Origin: Planctomycetes bacterium UBA4800
Lineage (GTDB): Bacteria > Planctomycetota > UBA8108 > UBA8890 > UBA8898
Assembly: GCA_002402755.1 (NCBI GenBank)
Contig: DHGK01000079.1
Coordinates: 1-24,960 of the forward strand
Reading direction: 5' to 3'
DNA: 24,960 nucleotides
The position numbers and the translations under genes were made by a program. The notes beneath the pieces were generated by a model. It was not told the origin of the DNA and did no database searches. It saw only the letters and a list, made by a program, of their open reading frames with translations. Positions within the stretch are counted from its first letter, which is position 1, and each line of letters begins with the position of its first letter. Of the stretch, positions 22,715 through 24,960 are shown one piece after another.

Positions 22715-24826
22715 TCAGTAGGTGCACGGCGGCAGGTTGTCCGGCGTGCCGTCGAGCCCCATGCCCGGGAACGGGAAGGCGGGGTGGAGCGATGCCCCGA
22801 AGAGGTACGACAGGATCGCGATCGCATCCGCGATGTTCACCATGTTGTTGTCGTCCACGTCCGCGCTGTCCATGCACTTCGGCGGCTTGCCGGCCGAGAA
22901 GAGGTACTGCAGGATGAAGATGCAGTCCGCGATGTCGATGGCGCCGTTGCTGGTCGCATCGCCGCGCAGGAACATGGGCCCCAGGAACTCCAGGTCGGGT
23001 CGGATGACGATCACCTGGCCGTTGTGGAGCTCGGGCCTCACGCTCACGCCGTTGAGCACGGTCAGGATGTTCTTGATCACGGGATTGCCCACGTCTTCCT
23101 CGAACCGCAGCTCCGTGCTCGCGCGATGGGGCACGCCGCCCGGGATGTCGACCACCAGGTTGACGAGGTTCATCTTGCGCACGGGCAGGACCGACTTCCC
23201 GATCGCCGGATACGACGTCTCGAAGATCACGCCGATCGTGAACCAGCCCTCGTCGGCATTCTGGGCCCCGGCCACGAACTCGGGGCGCAGCGGCCCGACC
23301 ACCGTGTACGCGAAGTCGATGAACGTATCGCCGGGCTTCAGGCTCATCACGTTCGGGTTGTACCGTCCTGCCGCCTGGAATCCCTGGAAGGCGAGCACGT
23401 TGGTGACCTTCAACGCGATCTTGACGTTCTGCTGGCCGGCGTAGATGTAGGCATCCGGTATGTAGAAGTGGTCCTGTTTGGGGAGCACCGTGACCGCGTC
23501 CGGTTTCACGATTTCCGACACGACGCCTGCCGTGCCCGTGACGCGCAGCGTGACCGTGTACTTGCCCTGAAGCGCGTAGGTGTGCAGCGGCGCGGCGTCG
23601 AGGCCGATCTTGCCATCGCCGAAATTCCAGCGGCACTGCAGGACATGCCCCTGCGACCTGCTGGTGAACTGCACGTCCAGCGGCACCGTGCCCATGAACG
23701 GCTCCAGGTCGAATTCCGCGACGGGCACGGGCGCGTTGTTCAGGTACGAGAGCACGCCCGCGCGCACCAGCACGAGATGCACATACGTGTACAGATCGAC
23801 GGCGACGCCGATGCGCTCCTCGCCGCCGCTCAGGCTGCACGCCTTGGAGCGCTGCCGCTGCACGCCGACGACGCCCTGCTGGAGCCACACCCCGTCCGGC
23901 GCGATGAACGCCGCGTGGTAGATGTTCCGGTCATCGACCGCGACCGAGCCGCAGTCCGGAAACGCGGCGCCCGCGACCAGCAGCTCGCGGAAGTTCCCGT
24001 CGGTCACGTACAGGGACAGCAGGCCGTTGCTCTCCGACAGGTACATGACGACCGGCGCGCCGTTCGACGTCACGGCAAGTTGCGGCCGGAGCTCGCGCGC
24101 GACCGAAGTCGTGAAGCGGATCTCGTTGGCCGCGAAATCGCCGCCCCTGCCGTTGCTGTAGTACAGATCCCCGCCCCGTATGTACGCCACGTGCACGACG
24201 CCGCTGCCGTCGATGGCGAACGATGCCTCGCTCCCGGCCAGGATGCAGCTCGGCGGCTCCGTCTTGCGCACATCGAACATGAAGATCTCGCCGTCGCCGC
24301 CATGCGGATCGCCGCTCACCGACCACCCGATGAGAACGCCGCCCGCCGGGGAAACCGTGATCGTCGGCGGTTCCACGGCCGGACTGGCGGTTTCCGACAC
24401 CGCGACGGGACACTTGAAGAGCCCGCCCGTGTTGTTCGTCCAGACGACCGCGCCCAGGTCGGCGGGGTCCCTCTCGAGAAACGCGACGTACGTGACTCCG
24501 GCGCTGTCCGTATCGACCGAAGGTCCGTTCTGCGCCGTCGTCGACACGTCCGCGCTCCCGACGACTTGCGGCATCGCGAAGGCGTCGAAGCCGTTCACGA
24601 AGTAGAGCTTCCCGTCCGCGGAGAACACGATGCAGGCGTTGCCCGCCCGGTCGATCGCGATGCCTGCATCCCCCACCGCGCCGAGACCCGACCCCACCGT
24701 CACCGGCGGGTTGAACCCCGCGGCCGCCCACGCAGCCCACAGGCAGGCGACGGCGACGCAGACGCAGCTTCTGTGCAAATGCAGCACCACGCACCTCGAA
24801 TGCAACCTCAGGCCGAGCCCCGGCAC
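22715..24826 (-). CDS. Secreted propeller-PKD-cohesin-like-dockerin-like protein
   Basis: 703 residues, exported. Signal peptide about 1-36 (hydrophobic core ending WAAWAAAG). Residues about 40-360 hold repeated propeller-like units ('IDGSGVVHVAYIRGGDLYYS', 'IDRAGNACIVFSADGKLYFV'). A PKD domain spans about 367-448 ('CRWNFGDGK', 'GKYTVTLRVTG'). A cohesin-like beta-sandwich spans about 453-610 ('IALKVTNVLAFQGFQAAGRY'). The C-terminus (about 620-683) has two dockerin-like acidic loops, GDATSNGAIDIAD and ADVDDNNMVNIAD, each followed by a hydrophobic helix with YLF, then a Pro-rich end. Start GTG 24826 has AGGAGG only three bases away; GTG 24790 is an alternative. It is probably a cell-surface or extracellular matrix protein; no catalytic residues are seen. 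Confidence 0.85.
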   Translation of the reverse strand: MPGLGLRLHSRCVVLHLHRSCVCVAVACLWAAWAAAGFNPPVTVGSGLGAVGDAGIAIDRAGNACIVFSADGKLYFVNGFDAFAMPQVVGSADVSTTAQNGPSVDTDSAGVTYVAFLERDPADLGAVVWTNNTGGLFKCPVAVSETASPAVEPPTITVSPAGGVLIGWSVSGDPHGGDGEIFMFDVRKTEPPSCILAGSEASFAIDGSGVVHVAYIRGGDLYYSNGRGGDFAANEIRFTTSVARELRPQLAVTSNGAPVVMYLSESNGLLSLYVTDGNFRELLVAGAAFPDCGSVAVDDRNIYHAAFIAPDGVWLQQGVVGVQRQRSKACSLSGGEERIGVAVDLYTYVHLVLVRAGVLSYLNNAPVPVAEFDLEPFMGTVPLDVQFTSRSQGHVLQCRWNFGDGKIGLDAAPLHTYALQGKYTVTLRVTGTAGVVSEIVKPDAVTVLPKQDHFYIPDAYIYAGQQNVKIALKVTNVLAFQGFQAAGRYNPNVMSLKPGDTFIDFAYTVVGPLRPEFVAGAQNADEGWFTIGVIFETSYPAIGKSVLPVRKMNLVNLVVDIPGGVPHRASTELRFEEDVGNPVIKNILTVLNGVSVRPELHNGQVIVIRPDLEFLGPMFLRGDATSNGAIDIADCIFILQYLFSAGKPPKCMDSADVDDNNMVNIADAIAILSYLFGASLHPAFPFPGMGLDGTPDNLPPCTY

Positions 24827-24880
24827 GGCCCTCCTGCCCGAGACATCGACCTACGCTCTTCTTCCAGAGCCACGAGTACG

Positions 24881-24909
24881 ATTGTAGCACCGGATGGCGG
24901 CGGAGGCAA
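24881..24909 (-). promoter_or_regulatory. Promoter of the secreted multidomain gene
   Basis: On the minus strand TTGCCT (24909-24904, 4/6) and TACAAT (24886-24881, 5/6) are spaced by 17 bp, with an extended -10 (TGC before it). The implied leader to GTG 24826 is about 48 nt. Confidence 0.6.
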
Positions 24910-24942
24910 TCAACAGGCGGCGAACGTCTTCAGAACCCACAA

Positions 24943-24960
24943 CCTATAGCCTATAGCCTA
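24943..24960. repeat. Tandem 7-mer CCTATAG, cut by the window end
   Basis: About 2.6 copies of CCTATAG run to the last base. The AT content differs from the flanks. The array probably continues outside the window, so its length is unknown. Confidence 0.6.

Overview
The window is GC-rich bacterial chromosome. The best lineage hint is the secreted protein at the right end: its C-terminal pair of acidic, dockerin-like loops ('GDATSNGAIDIAD', 'ADVDDNNMVNIAD') is of a kind common in Planctomycetota and related environmental genomes. The secreted HEAT-repeat protein (probably DUF6288) and the LamG remnant point the same way. This assignment is an inference; there is no rRNA gene here.

Left part, mostly plus strand: a storage-polysaccharide pair (glgA and a GH57 alpha-amylase/4-alpha-glucanotransferase), an exported HEAT-repeat protein, a small lipoprotein and an XRE-type regulator. 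A 354-bp AT-rich gap follows. It holds what I read as an undescribed small RNA gene on the minus strand: a near-consensus sigma70 promoter (TTGACA-17-TATAGT with an extended -10), about 116 nt without a credible ORF, and a strong intrinsic terminator. Two CUCCU-type (anti-Shine-Dalgarno) motifs lie in predicted loops. Next come a large STAND-like ATPase with a helical-repeat tail (minus), a SPOUT RNA methyltransferase (plus, probably leaderless) and clpC (plus).

Middle, minus strand: a tight apparent operon reads selD, a PHP-like hydrolase and rubredoxin. selD is itself a selenoprotein gene. Its true start lies upstream of an in-frame TGA at codon 17, the position of the catalytic Cys17 of E. 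coli SelD, and a SECIS-like hairpin follows the TGA. An ORF caller would start the gene at an internal ATG and lose the active site. A good promoter precedes the true start.

Right part: a secreted DUF6288/HEAT protein whose 3' end runs out of frame into a LamG remnant; a secreted DPP-IV-type S9 peptidase; a decayed DUF5615 toxin-like gene; a BNR/sialidase-like fragment lacking a convincing N-terminus; tRNA-Pro(UGG); and a 703-residue secreted protein with propeller-like, PKD, cohesin-like and dockerin-like parts. The remnants around 15.4-15.7 kb and 21.2-22.5 kb mark this half as the rearranged part of the window. No CRISPR array, insertion sequence or prophage gene was seen.
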